DNA from: Gerris lacustris
Lineage: Eukaryota > Arthropoda > Insecta > Hemiptera > Gerridae
Length of the DNA stretch: 64,000 nucleotides
Direction of reading: 5' to 3'
Assembly: GCA_951217055.1 (NCBI GenBank)
Contig: OX578280.1
Span: 7,605,271 to 7,669,270 of the forward strand
Part shown: positions 40,621-53,281 of the stretch, in pieces
Numbering within the stretch: the first letter of the stretch is position 1
Layout: every line of letters starts with the position of its first letter
Notes under the pieces: generated by a model
Seen by the model: the letters and a program-made list of their open reading frames with translations, nothing else
What the model was told of the DNA's origin: nothing
Database searches by the model: none
Position numbers and translations under genes: made by a program

Positions 40621-41165
40621 TGATATTTTATATATAAACTAAATATTTATATTTAAATTGATATTATCATTACATCGCACCAAGGTACCAGATTGTCTTT
40701 AGGCCGCCTGTGCTTCAGACAGGATTCCATAGGCGGGATTGTCTGAGATAATTGGGATGGATAAGAATTGGACAAGAGGATTATCATGAGGGAATATGTA
40801 CAAATCTGAAACTTTCTTTTAACTGTATTTGATTTTTGAGAGAGTATTATCAGTAGAATTTAAATAATATTAAGCTTAATAGTATCTAGTTTTATATACA
40901 ATTATTGTTATATAATTAACTAATTGATTAAATATTAACAATAAATACACTGAATTTCATACATAATATAATTATTAAATACAAAAATAGTTCTGATATT
41001 ACAAATAGATATTTCGTAAAAGAAAAAAAATGCCAGGAAGTTATTTCAATAACAACACAATAAACAAAAATAACACAAGAAAACAGAAACAACACAATAA
41101 ACAAAATTAACACAATAAACAAAAATAACACAAGAAACAAAAATAAAACAAAGAAAGTTAGAATT

Positions 41166-41348
41166 TCAGTCGTCAAGGGAGCAAAGAGATGCTACTCCTC
41201 TCTCTATCCAATGCTTCTGAGGCAGAGAACTTGGCAAATTCACATACATGACAAAATTGGAAGAATGGCCGGTAGTTGCTAATACACCACGGCGAGCTGA
41301 TGTTTTATATAGAGGGCATTCATAGATATTATCATATTTAAAATTGGC
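41166..41348 (-). CDS. Dynein heavy chain last exon with stop
   Basis: 60 codons and [55 protein letters not shown]. This is the canonical dynein C-terminus. I could not assign a polyadenylation signal below it with confidence. Confidence 0.97.
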   Translation of the reverse strand, partial: ANFKYDNIYECPLYKTSARRGVLATTGHSSNFVMYVNLPSSLPQKHWIERGVASLCSLDD

Positions 41349-44300
41349 CTGAAAAATAAAGCAACATTAAAATTTTTCTATAAATTAGTGTACAATAAAG
41401 GTCAATTCACACATATCAGTCACGTCACAGTTCCGATTCAGAACCGTTACCATTCCGATTCAGAACTGTCACCATTCCGATTCAAAAACGTCACCGTTCT
41501 GATTCAGAAATATCACCATTCAGATTCAGAACCGTCACCGTTCCGATTCAGAAACGCCACCGTCTAGTGTCAGTCAAAATTATGCCTCTATTCACACACA
41601 TCGCCTTCTTTAATTCATAGCGAGTAATATCTTTAAGGGAGTTTCTTGTAATATGAAGCAGAGGTAGGGATTACCTTAACATGGGGAGTTAATAAATCAC
41701 ACGAGGTCTACAAGAATATTCTCCCTGTATTGGGTTCAAAAGAAGTAGATTTAAAAAAAATTGAACGTGGGTGCTCTTGAAAGACATATAAAGTCATTAT
41801 TATATAATAAAATAATTCGTGGATGAGGTGGAATAGCCGTGGAGGGCTTGAGCCTACCAAAGGGCTTAAACAGCAATGTACAAGTATGAAATAAGTGATA
41901 TGGGGTTGGCGAGTCGGAGAGTATTGTTAATACATACGGAAGTCGTCATTATTAAAGGCTGTTGATGCAAGTTAGTATGGTAATATTGAATAAAGTTGTT
42001 CTCACCATCTACAGTAGCAGTGTGTTAATTGCTGAAAATGGCTTCAGCTAAAAGTGATCATACAGAGTAACAGTTCAATGTATGTAAGAGAATGTTACTC
42101 ACCCATTGTTGATCATAGATTAGGGTTTAGAAATGATCATTCTTATTACTCAGATAAAGGCCTGATGATGCCCAGGAATGAGCGAAAATTTGCATAAATT
42201 ATACTGTTTTTTTTTAAAAAATAAAAATGATTTTTTAATGATCATCCCAAGAATAAGAAAAAGAATATTAGACAATTTAAGGGATTAACTGAAGAATAAA
42301 TAAAAGTGATCTCTAAATCTAGCAAAGTTCATAGATACTTATCAATTCATGAAGTAACTGCTCATTACAAATAATTACAAAATTAAAAATCAAGATGGCC
42401 TTAAAGTTTTGAGTTGTGCAAATAATATAAAAATAGAATGCACTTTAAACATTTTCATAACAATTATTGCAGTTTATTTTTTTATAGATTTGGTGCTTGT
42501 AAAAATAAGAAGAAATTTAGGCTGGGCATAAGATGCAGGGCAGGAAGGAACATTTTTTTAACTGCAGAAATATTCGAAACCCCCATGAATTAAGACACAG
42601 AGCAGGGCAATACTGCGCCTTATGCGGCCTAACTGACAATAGTGGATCTGGTACCTCAATTGACCGGTGTCTTTTATATTTTAGTGGTTGAGAATAACTT
42701 TACTGCCCTGCCCTGTGTTTCATTGATTGTCTGGCCCAAGAGTCCTATAAACTACTTTTAAACACTTACTTTTCAATTTAATTTGTAAATCCCTGAATCA
42801 AAAAAGGCTTTAGCATAATATAAAAGTAATACAAGTTAGATTTAAGTATCATAATAATCTCATTTTAAAGTAAATCACCTTAATTCCAGGTTTGAACCAA
42901 ATAATAGGAAGAGCTTCAAACAAAACTTTAGGCGCTGATTCAGAAAGCTTCATCACACTTCTGTCCCATCTTGCTCCTTCAATGAACAGCCCCTATATGT
43001 ACAAATTTTAAAAGAAGGTTTACTGTTTTAGATATTTTATGAGTTTTTCATTAAATTTTAAAAGTAAAAAGTAAATATATATATATATATATAAATATAT
43101 ATATATAATTAGTGAAAAACAAAAGTGCGCATGCAAACTATGAATAATAGAACAACAGTATAGTACAAAAAATGATTTAAAGAAATTTGTTAGATAGGAA
43201 ATATTTAGAATTAACAGGAAATCAACATAAAAATAAGTATATAAGTGCATTATATTCACATATTTAATATTATTTTTATCAATCCCGAACATCTTTTATT
43301 ACATAAACTGTAAACAAAACAAATCTCATTCAACAAGTTCATCATCTATAGGCTTAAAACTTTGAACAAATTAAATTTTTACTTTCTCATATAAGTAGGA
43401 TACCTATATAGAGAGAAAGTTTTGTGATTGCATGAAAATTCGATTTTAAGGGGGTTTACATGTTTTAAGGTTCTCTGAGTTCAAAAAAGAGGTTAAAAAA
43501 ATCCATCTGTGCATAAGCAAAACTGAAATAAAGTGAAAAATAAATGATTTCTCAAAAACGGTTCCACAGATATTGATTAAAAAGTTTCCAAAATGTAGTC
43601 CATATAAATACAAATCCAACCATATAAGTCATTTTCCAGGGAAAAATCTAGTTCCTAAGAAAATAGTTGCAATAACAAAAATCTGGCGCCTTCTTATTAT
43701 TTCTTCCTTCCTTTATAATTCTGCTACCTCGTCTAATCTTCATTTATTGTTATTATTATATTGATCTTAATTTTTCCTCCTTTTCACTTTTCCTTGGTGA
43801 GAGATCAGGTTCAAATCCCACACAAGGAGGAATTATTGTTATGGTTAAATTTTGATAAAATGTTCAATAATAAATCAGTATAACCACCAAACCTCGAAAC
43901 AACTAACAAATGGAAAACACCGGACTGAATAAATATGTATTCGTAAATGAAACAATGAGAACGAGTTGTATCAAACACATTTTTAAAAATTGTTCACCAG
44001 AGATTATAATATTTGGGAATGTGGAGCCAAACATAAATTAACTCTTAAACTCAACCTCCAAAAAAGAATAAAAGTTTTTTTTTTTTGTTTTTTTAAATGA
44101 TTTTTTGCAAAATCCCAAATGTTCTGAAAAATACTTTTAAAAGAAAATTGGATTAATCCCTGGATTTAGCTTGATGGTGTTTCAGACAGCCAGAGTTGCA
44201 TTAAAGTGGTAGCAGTAAATAAAATACAAAACTATAAATATATTCATAGTGGGTTAGCAAATGAAGTGCAGATTGGAGGGGAAAAAAAAATGAAAAACCT

Positions 44301-47300
44301 TGCTTTTAAGTTTATATCTTACCTCAACAAACACGCTAAATTCTTCTTCCTTAATTTTACGCTGCATGGATAATTGAAAACGCAAACAATTATATACACA
44401 TTGCTATTGTGAAGAGTACACTTAATTTTCAAACTTGAACTTAAGTGGTAATAATGTTTCAAACTTTAATATCGGCTTTTTATAAATTTAAAATAAAATA
44501 ATTTAATTTTTGTGTAAATCTCACGTATAATACGCACTTGCGTATAATACACAGGCTGAATATAAATATAGGATTTGATTTTCAGAGAAGTGAAGCATGT
44601 TCAACAAACATGTTTGATATGTTATTGACAAGATATTTTCAATGACATATTAAACATATTTGTTATTTTATGAAGTTAGAAATCATAAAAATGTCGTTCA
44701 AGTAGATCCCTCATTTCTAAAATGTTCTATTTTTATTATTATCAAACTAAAGAGAGAAATATGAAAAAAAAAAAATATTTTTTTTGACAATATGATAAAA
44801 GTATATAACCAGTGAAGTGAACTGTTCATCATTCTAGAACTGAGCATGATTAATTAATATATTGTTGGGTATCATAACCAGTGTGAATTAATGAATTTTA
44901 TAAATGTGATTTTAAAATTCTCTTATCAATTTGAATTTTTGAGTTATATAAGATTATGAGTCGTTAAGTGGTAACGGACTTAATTTTATATTTAGAAAAA
45001 AATGAAGTAAATTAATTTAGATAAGTTATTATATCAATTTGAAGACCAACAAATCAAAACAAACATTTATTTATATTGGAATAAATGTTGTTGCCTTAGG
45101 TTAGCAACAACAAATTATTTCGAAGAGCGTCGTTGGGACACTGCTCGATTATACAGTAGAACTTCGCTTACACAACCCTCAATAACACGACAACCTCAAT
45201 CACAAGTGCAATTTTCAAATCCCCTTGAGATTTCCATAACGCATAATGTTAAATTATCCTCTATAACGCAACTATTATTATCCAAACAACCTCAATAAGA
45301 CGGATTTTTTCCAATTCACAACGTAACTCAGAACCTCTATAACAAGTCGTTTTGAGAAGTCAACCTCTATAATGTGACTCTATACAGGAATGGGTTGACC
45401 TTGAACAAGTCTAGACTTGAAAACCCTGTCCATTAACCTCGATAACACGACTGATAGCCAAAATAACCTTAATAACACGACCCTCAACAAAAAGAGCACC
45501 TCGAGGTAAATCTGCACTATTTGGCCCACTAACTTCTAATTGTCCGATTTACTTGCAATTTTTTTTAAACTGTTCCTTTTTACATATTAAAAACGATTCC
45601 GGTTGTACCATCTCGTTAAATTCAATAGTTTTTTCGTAAAAAAATACGTAAAAGCGTCACTTTCTTAGGGAAATGAGGAAGGTTATGGCGAAAAGTACTA
45701 ATCTTAACCTAAACTAACTATAACCTTCCCGTATTTTTCTTGGAAGTGACTTTTTACGTATTTTTTTGGATAAAGTGATAATTAAAGTTAAGTGATAATT
45801 TAGCGAATTTTATACTTCGATTTGGACATCTACCTGGTCTAAAGTGATAATTAAAGTTAAAGTGATAATTTAGCGAATTTTATACTTCGATTTGGACATC
45901 TACCTGGTCTAAATGCAGCAGGGTTGTTTTTCTTCAGAAAATGAGCGGAGCACCGCGAAGCGGTGTGGAGCGGCCGTTAAAAATAATTTGTTTCTCTAAA
46001 CAGCACTGAACACTTCACTTTTACGTATTTTTTTTACGAAAAAACTATTGAATTTAACGAGATGGTACAACTGGAATCGTTTTTAATATGTAAAAAGGAA
46101 CAGTTTAAAAAAAATTGCAAGTAAATCGGACAATTAGAAGTTAGTGGGCCAAATAGTGCAGATTTACCCACCTGGATAACAAGATTGCTTCTCTAATCCT
46201 CTTGAGATACTTCTTACCGAAGTTCTACTGTATAAATGATAATTTCTACCAAACACTTGGTCGCAACACAAAATGTTATCAGTATTATGGCATAATCAAT
46301 CAAAGCATGAATTTTAACATACCCTACAATAAACTCCAAAGCTTGGATCTTTTTTGGCCGTTGATTCAAACTTAGTCATCTCAAAGCAGAAGCTAAGTTG
46401 ATCGATTGATATGATATTCTTCCTTGAAAAATTCTGAAGAACGCCAGATAAAAATGACTGAGTGAAATAAAACCCAGAAAGCCAAAAAACAGTTGGGATT
46501 CCAAAGTCCATCCAGTCTTGAAAAAATTTAAGCCTGATAAAAAAAAAATTATTAACAATTGATTTAAAATAAATAAATAAAACTTCTTACATTGTGTATC
46601 ATAAAAATAAATTCCAAAACACGTTCTGTGAACCTGGTGTGGGAAATAAATAAAAAAAAAAAACATTATTAATAATAAAAAAAAATGATTTATTTAACAG
46701 CTAAGGAATCAAATACATAAATATAAGTTCAGGTTACTTTTAAATTACTTACAGATTGTAACAGCCTGAAATCAATGAGATGGATTATAAAGTTACGTCC
46801 CAGAGTAATATGTCAATCACCAACCATGGTTAGGAGAAGATAATGGAACTGGACTATGTACCCTATGTAATGCTAGACAGCAGGAGAATGTGTTTCACTT
46901 TACAGGAAAATGCAAAGGACAAGAGAATTCCGGATCCAGTGCCTGGGACAATACCAGCTTATAGAGGTTTGTCATTGAATTCTTAAATGGTAAGGACTGG
47001 TCAGCATTGGTCAATTAGACAGAGCGTGCATGGAACTACAACATGATTAGTAACAGAGATTCATTTTAATTTTAGCATAATATTTAATTAATTTTCCAAG
47101 GGGAATTTGGGCATGAATGTAGGTGAGCAGTGGGGTATATGGGAGGGAATGCGTCTCAGTGTAAGTCGTAAGGAAGCTACGGCATTTATTATTTATTAAT
47201 TTCAAGCTAAATGTCTTGTATAGAGAAGATAGTTAAATTCTATATTTGTTTTAATTTGTCTTATTATTATTCTCAATACTTTTAGGCCTCTTTCACACGA

Positions 47301-48915
47301 GGCAACTTAGTTGATTCAACTAGTTGACTGGTTGACTCTCAACTAGTTGACTGCCCATGTGAAGACTTTTTCAGGCCTCTTTCACACGAGGCAATTTTGT
47401 TGATTCAACTTCTCTTCCCCACGGAGATTCAGTACGATTTTTGGACCCAAGAAAGCAGGAGTACGTGTACTTCTTGTGCTTGCTCTTGTGCAAGAAGGAG
47501 AGCAAAAAAATTGTTTGTGCGTGAAGTCTCACGTAAAAAGGGTTTCGTTGGTTTTATGAATAGAAAAATTAATAATAGAAAAGTTAATAAAAGGGAGGTG
47601 GGGCACGCAAAAGGTTGATGTTTTTTACAAAATGGCATGAAAAATGAACTAATTTCCACAAGTGGTATATATATTTGTAATCAACTATTCAATACCTTTC
47701 ATTTTATACCCCTCCCAAAATGTAAACAAAAAAATCGTAAATTTGAACAGCTGATAATTTTGAGTTCGCTATATTTTTCCTGTGTGCGCTTCAAAACGAT
47801 CTTTAAGACTGGAAAGTGTCAAATATTTATCTCGTTTAATTCAAAAGTAATTGCAACCGTTCAGAGTGACAGACGAAACTATAAGGGTTTCTTTTTTTGG
47901 TTTTATCACTGAAACCCTAAAAAAGAGAAAATCTAGTCGAAGAATGTGGGTTCATCCCTTGCTAGAATCGGGAAACGGGCGCTTTCCCACAATTATATCC
48001 CAAACTACTAAGCCACGAGGATAAATTCTTCAATTTAATTGGAAGAGAAAGTAGAATCCACGAATCCATCACGAGTTGACTCGTGTGAAGGGGTTCGGGC
48101 GATTCCTTAACATTTGCTACCCGGCTACACTCCTTTTCAACCGCCAGTCAACTAGTTGAATCAACTTGCACAAGTTGGCTCGTGTGAAAGAGGCCTTATT
48201 GAGTATGTTAGAGTAACCAAAATTAATTTTTAAGTTAATGTTAGCTTTAATAGTTATTAAGATAAAGTTTTATTTTAATATTTATTTATTTTAATAACTC
48301 TTATAATTATATTGTTATAAATGATTTATTTTCCAATTAAAAAATGCATGAGAATAACCAATTAAATATATCAATCAATCGTCACTAATAATAATTTCAG
48401 GCCTTCATAGCCAACTCTAGCCGATGGCTTAACTGCCAGAGCTTATAAATGTTATATTTATATTTATGTATTTGATTCCTTAGCTGTTAAATAAAGCATT
48501 TATTATTATTATTAAATAAAAAAAAATATTGAAATTAAAAAAAAAGTCAGTGGCATACACACTGTATCTTGAAAACAATGCATTTCCAGACCTATGTTTA
48601 TAGGAACTTTTTTTCATAAAATGAACTGAGAAATAACCCCCTTAAATATTGCCACGTATATTTATACAAATATTAAAGAAAATAATGATACCTGGCAAGA
48701 AGATCATTAATATAACCACCAAGAGGTTTCAAACTTGGATAAGATTTGGCAGCCCAAAGTCCAGGAATCCTTCCCACTAACATACTTGTAAATACTTCTT
48801 CCAGATCCTAGACAAAAATTATTGAATAAATAAAAATATCCATGATAGAGTTAAACCTTAAATAAGGCAGAAAACAACTCAACATTTCTAGGGCATTTAA
48901 TATTAACATCAATTC

Positions 48916-48949
<34 letters not shown>

Positions 48950-51900
48950 ATGTAAAAATGCATTATTAAACATTTTAATTCTTTAGAAAGGCCACAATGT
49001 TTCCATTACATTCAAGCAAAATGGCCATTACATTGGAAGCAAAAAAGAAATAAGAAAGGTAGAAAAAACGAGAGTGGTACTTAGTTGTTCATTCTGAAAA
49101 TTTGATAGGTTTATAACTCTAATAAACTTTAGTTAAAACACTAGATAGACATCATAAGTGAATAGATAATATCCTACTAAAACTAATATATGAGTACTAT
49201 AGTATTAATTAGTTATTGTGTTGTTTTTATTTTATTTATTTATTTTTTTTTCTTTGATAAATCGATCAATTAAAAATTAATTGTTCCCTTTGACTTTTAT
49301 CCACTTTGAAGAAAAGCTATGTTGTAAATCATAGAAGAGTTCATTTTTTGTTGTGTGTAGCTACAAATTACTATAATTAACTAGAAATATTTTAATGATT
49401 GTACTAAAAGCAAAAGCAAAATCTAAATATTACGGTGCAAGTTATTGCCTTTTTTCTAGATGACCAGTGGAGTCCCTTGATGAGACAGAAGATGACAGCT
49501 AGTGGTTATAAGCTAGCTAAGTAAAATAAAATTACAAATAGTGTAGAGGCGTCTTTCTTTATTCCTTATTGTATTTTTTTTTTAAATTCTTAACCCTTTC
49601 GGTACTGTAGACGTCTATGGACGTAATTAGTAAGTGCCTTAATTAGACTGTAAACGTCTATGGACGTAATTAAAAAGTGCCTTCCACAGCCTACATACGT
49701 CTATAGACGTTTTGAGGTTTTCTTATGTATGTTTTCAAATTGAAGCCTTCCTGGACGTCGCACGTGACTCCTAACGCCATCTATCGGAACTAGAATGACG
49801 TACAATGGTAAATAATAGGCTCACTAGGTGTCGCTTGGGTTAATATTTCTCAGTGAAAGAATAAAATTAAAGGGGTTGCAACTCTAGCAGGGCAGGTGAC
49901 TCATATTACTTGAGCCAGCACCGCATAATTTTTTTTAAAGGCCAAATGAGGTCAGCGAAGGTCAAAGTCTATTGTACCTTCTTACATTCATCCTTGGAGG
50001 GGTTTCCCTTTTTATAAAGCCTTTTTTTTTTTCTTTTTTCTTTTTCTCCGAAATAATATTTGTCTTTTAATTATTTCCAAGATGGCGGCCAATATGGCGG
50101 ACGACTAAAAAAAAAGTTTTATGCCAGCATAATGTGTTATACATCGTTTTGAAGGTCTTTAAGAGAAGGAAAAGAATATGTAACTAATCAAATTTCACAC
50201 TTCATATTTTCAAGATGGCACCCAATATGGCGGACGACAAAAATAAAGTTTTAGTCAGCATAATGTGTTATACATCGTTTTAAAGGTCTTTAAGAGAAGG
50301 GAAAGAAAATTTAACTAATAAAATATCACAGTTAATATTTTCAAGATGGCTGCCAATATGGCGGACGACTAAAAAATAAAGTTTAAGTCAGCTTAATGTG
50401 TTATACATCGTTTTAAAGGCCTTTAAAAGGAGGAAAATAATATTTAACTGATAAAATTTAATACTTCACACTTTCAAGATGGCGGCCAACATGGAGGACG
50501 ACTAAACAAAAAGTTTTTAGTCAGTATGACATGTTATACATCAATTTAAAGGTCTTGAAGTTTAGGAAAGGAATATCTAAGTATTAAAAATGTCACACAT
50601 AATATTTTCAATATGGCGGACTATTAAAAAAAATTTGATCTGCTTGGCATGTAGTACATTAATCTAAAGGTCTATAAAAGTAGGAATAGAGTCAATAACT
50701 TTTCGCGCTCGCCCTGTATAGACTTCATTTAAAATTAGTTTTCATTTAACTGGGTATATATTGAAGGTTCGCTGCACTCACCAATTTTTTAGTATTTCTG
50801 GATAATGTTATGCTGTATAAACTTGCGAGTGCAGCGAGCCTGAATTAATTATATTAAATAATGATTACGTAAAAATACTTTATAAACAGGCGAGCGTAGC
50901 GAGCATACAATTACTTTTTTTAATTATATTTACTACAAATTCTGAATCAAACCGGCGAGCGTAGCGAGCCATCTTTAATTTGATTAAATAATTACTATAT
51001 TTACTGTATAAACAGGCGAGCGTAGCGAGCCTTCTTTAATTTATTTGATTAAATAATTAGTATATTAACTGAATAAAAAGCGAGCACAGCGAGCCTTCAA
51101 TAACTTTATTTAATAAATATTTACAACAAATTCTGAGCGTAACAGGCGAGCGTAGCGAGCCTTCTTTAATTTGATTAAATAATTACTATATTAACTGTAT
51201 AAACAGGCGAGCGAAGCGAGCCTGCAATAAATTTATTTAATAAATACTTACTACAAACGCTAAATCAACAGGCGAGCGCAGCGAGCCTACAATAAATTTA
51301 TTTAATAAATATTTTCTACAAATGCTAAATCAACAGGCGAGCGCAGCGAGCCTGCAATAACTTTATTTAATAAATATTTACAACAAATTCTGAATCAAAC
51401 AGGCGAGCGTAGCGAGCCTTCTTTAATTTGATTAAATAATTACTATATTAACTGTATAAACAGGCGAGCGTAGCGAGCCTACAATAACTTTATTTAATAA
51501 ATGTTTACTACAAATTCTGAATCAAATAGGCGAGCGTAGTGAGCCTTCTTTATTTTATAAAATAATTACTATATTTCCTGTGTAAACAGGCGAGCGTAGC
51601 GAGCCTGCTATAACTTGATTTAATAAATATTTACTAAAAACGCTAAATCATCAGGCGAGCGTAGCGAGCCTACAATAACTTTATTTAATAAATATTTACA
51701 ACAAATTCTGAATCAAATAGGCGAGCGTAGCGAGCCTTCTTTATTTTATAAAATAATTACTATATTTCCTGTGTAAACAGGCGAGCGTAGCGAGCCTGCA
51801 ATAACTTTATTTAATAAATACTTACTACAAACGCTAAATCAACAGGCGAGCACAGCGAGCCTGCTATAACTTTATTTAAAACATATGTACTAGAAATGCT

Positions 51901-53232
51901 GAATCAAGAGGTGAGCGTAGCGAGCCTGCTTTAATATTATTATTAAATAAAGATAATGGACAGAATCATTTTAATGATCTTTTCAGGTTAAATAAGAATG
52001 TCAGGTTTTACTGAAATATTATCCTGATATCATTATTGAGAACATAGTATGACTGATATAAAAGCACCTTTCTACGCGAGTTCTTTATGCACCGCATCAC
52101 TAGTTTTTAATTGTGTTTTATAATATTTTTTTTTTTTTTTTTTCGTCATGTTTAGGAAAAATTATCAATGTATTGTATAATACTAAATATGTCAAAAAAA
52201 ATAAAAAAAATGATAAAAAGTTATTTATATATATATATAAAAAAATACCAGTTATTCATAAAATGTACATTACTTTTAATTTTTATATGTATATATAGAA
52301 TTACAAATTATTAAATTAACATCTAAAATTAATTAAAAATAAAAAAATAATTATAGATAAATGTAGGAGATATAAAATAAATAGTGTGAAAGCATTGAAG
52401 AATGGATAGTTTTTTGTGAGGGTTGAAACTTTGTCAGGCTGAGGAAGGCCGGTCTGAAAATACGGCCCCCCGTCTGTGGAAGTCCACTTTTGATTTCTAC
52501 CTCCGTACCGAAAGGGTTAAACATCATCAGATTATTAATATGGGAAACTTCTAAAACAATTTGGAAATCAGAAGAGTGTGACCATTGAAAGTGTTTCAAC
52601 AATCGGTTAACAACTGTTTAACACCTGTTGTGATGGAAAGGTTTGCTGCTTCTACCCAGAACATGGCTGAATTGTAACCAATGAGCCACCATTTAAGGGA
52701 TTTCCAACTAGGCTTAGAGGATATTGGGCCTGCTTCTATATAAAACCATATCCAAAATCAATATTTCTTCTTCTTCACAAACCTAATATGTTTTTACTGT
52801 TCTGCAATACCTGCTTATGGAAAATACAATAATCCATTTTTTTACTTTCCAATATAAGTAGGTAGTATATGTAAAAAGAAAGTAGTGTAATAGCGACGAA
52901 ATTCAATTTTGAGATTTAGATGAATTTATATGTTTTGAGGTCCCTTGAGCCCAAAAAGTGTTTTTTAAAAAATGTCTGTCTGGTGTCTGTGCAGACTTGT
53001 GCAGCCAAAACTACAGGACCAATTTAGAATGAAATTTGTCATACATGGTCGGAAAAAAATCATACCTTTTAGCTCCAAATTTAATGTGGTGCTATTCAAA
53101 CTAATCAAAATGTTGGAATGGACAATAAATAAATACCTTAGACATAAGAACTTGTCCTTTAACTGCTTTTACTACATTTTTCAGGCTATTTCTCACAATG
53201 ACAATAAGTCTGTTGAATCTAATTAATTCCTG

Positions 53233-53281
<49 letters not shown>

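Larger units (their letters stand above)
37801..41165. other. Intergenic region between dynein heavy chain stop and Tsc2 start
   Basis: About 3.4 kb that must contain the dynein 3' UTR and the Tsc2 promoter and 5' UTR. It holds a TAA-flanked MITE (38373-38556), a hAT MITE (38656-38943), a short region of local duplications around GTGGTA(G)CTCA (39070-39150), an unrecognised 66-codon plus-strand frame (39337-39537), and a copy of the ACTTTCTCATAT repeat (about 39968-40620). No core promoter motif stands out. Confidence 0.7.
49594..52516. mobile_element. piggyBac-like element, 2.9 kb, built largely of two tandem arrays
   Basis: CCCTTTCGGTAC and GTACCGAAAGGG are perfect inverted ends, with TTAA on each side (49590-49593, 52517-52520). 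Inside are GTCTATGGACGT repeats near the left end, a 130-bp array (50070-50650) and the GGCGAGCGTAGCGAGCC array (50825-51930). No transposase. Confidence 0.85.

Noticed and set aside
40928..41176. 82-codon hydrophobic minus-strand frame overlapping the dynein stop region
   Set aside because: Low-complexity sequence from AACACAATAAACAAA repeats in the presumed 3' UTR; it is in a different frame from the dynein exon.
50825..51930. Regular short repeats with spacers, CRISPR-like at first sight
   Set aside because: The spacers are themselves repeated, the context is an animal intron inside a piggyBac-like element, and no cas-like gene exists. It is a minisatellite.
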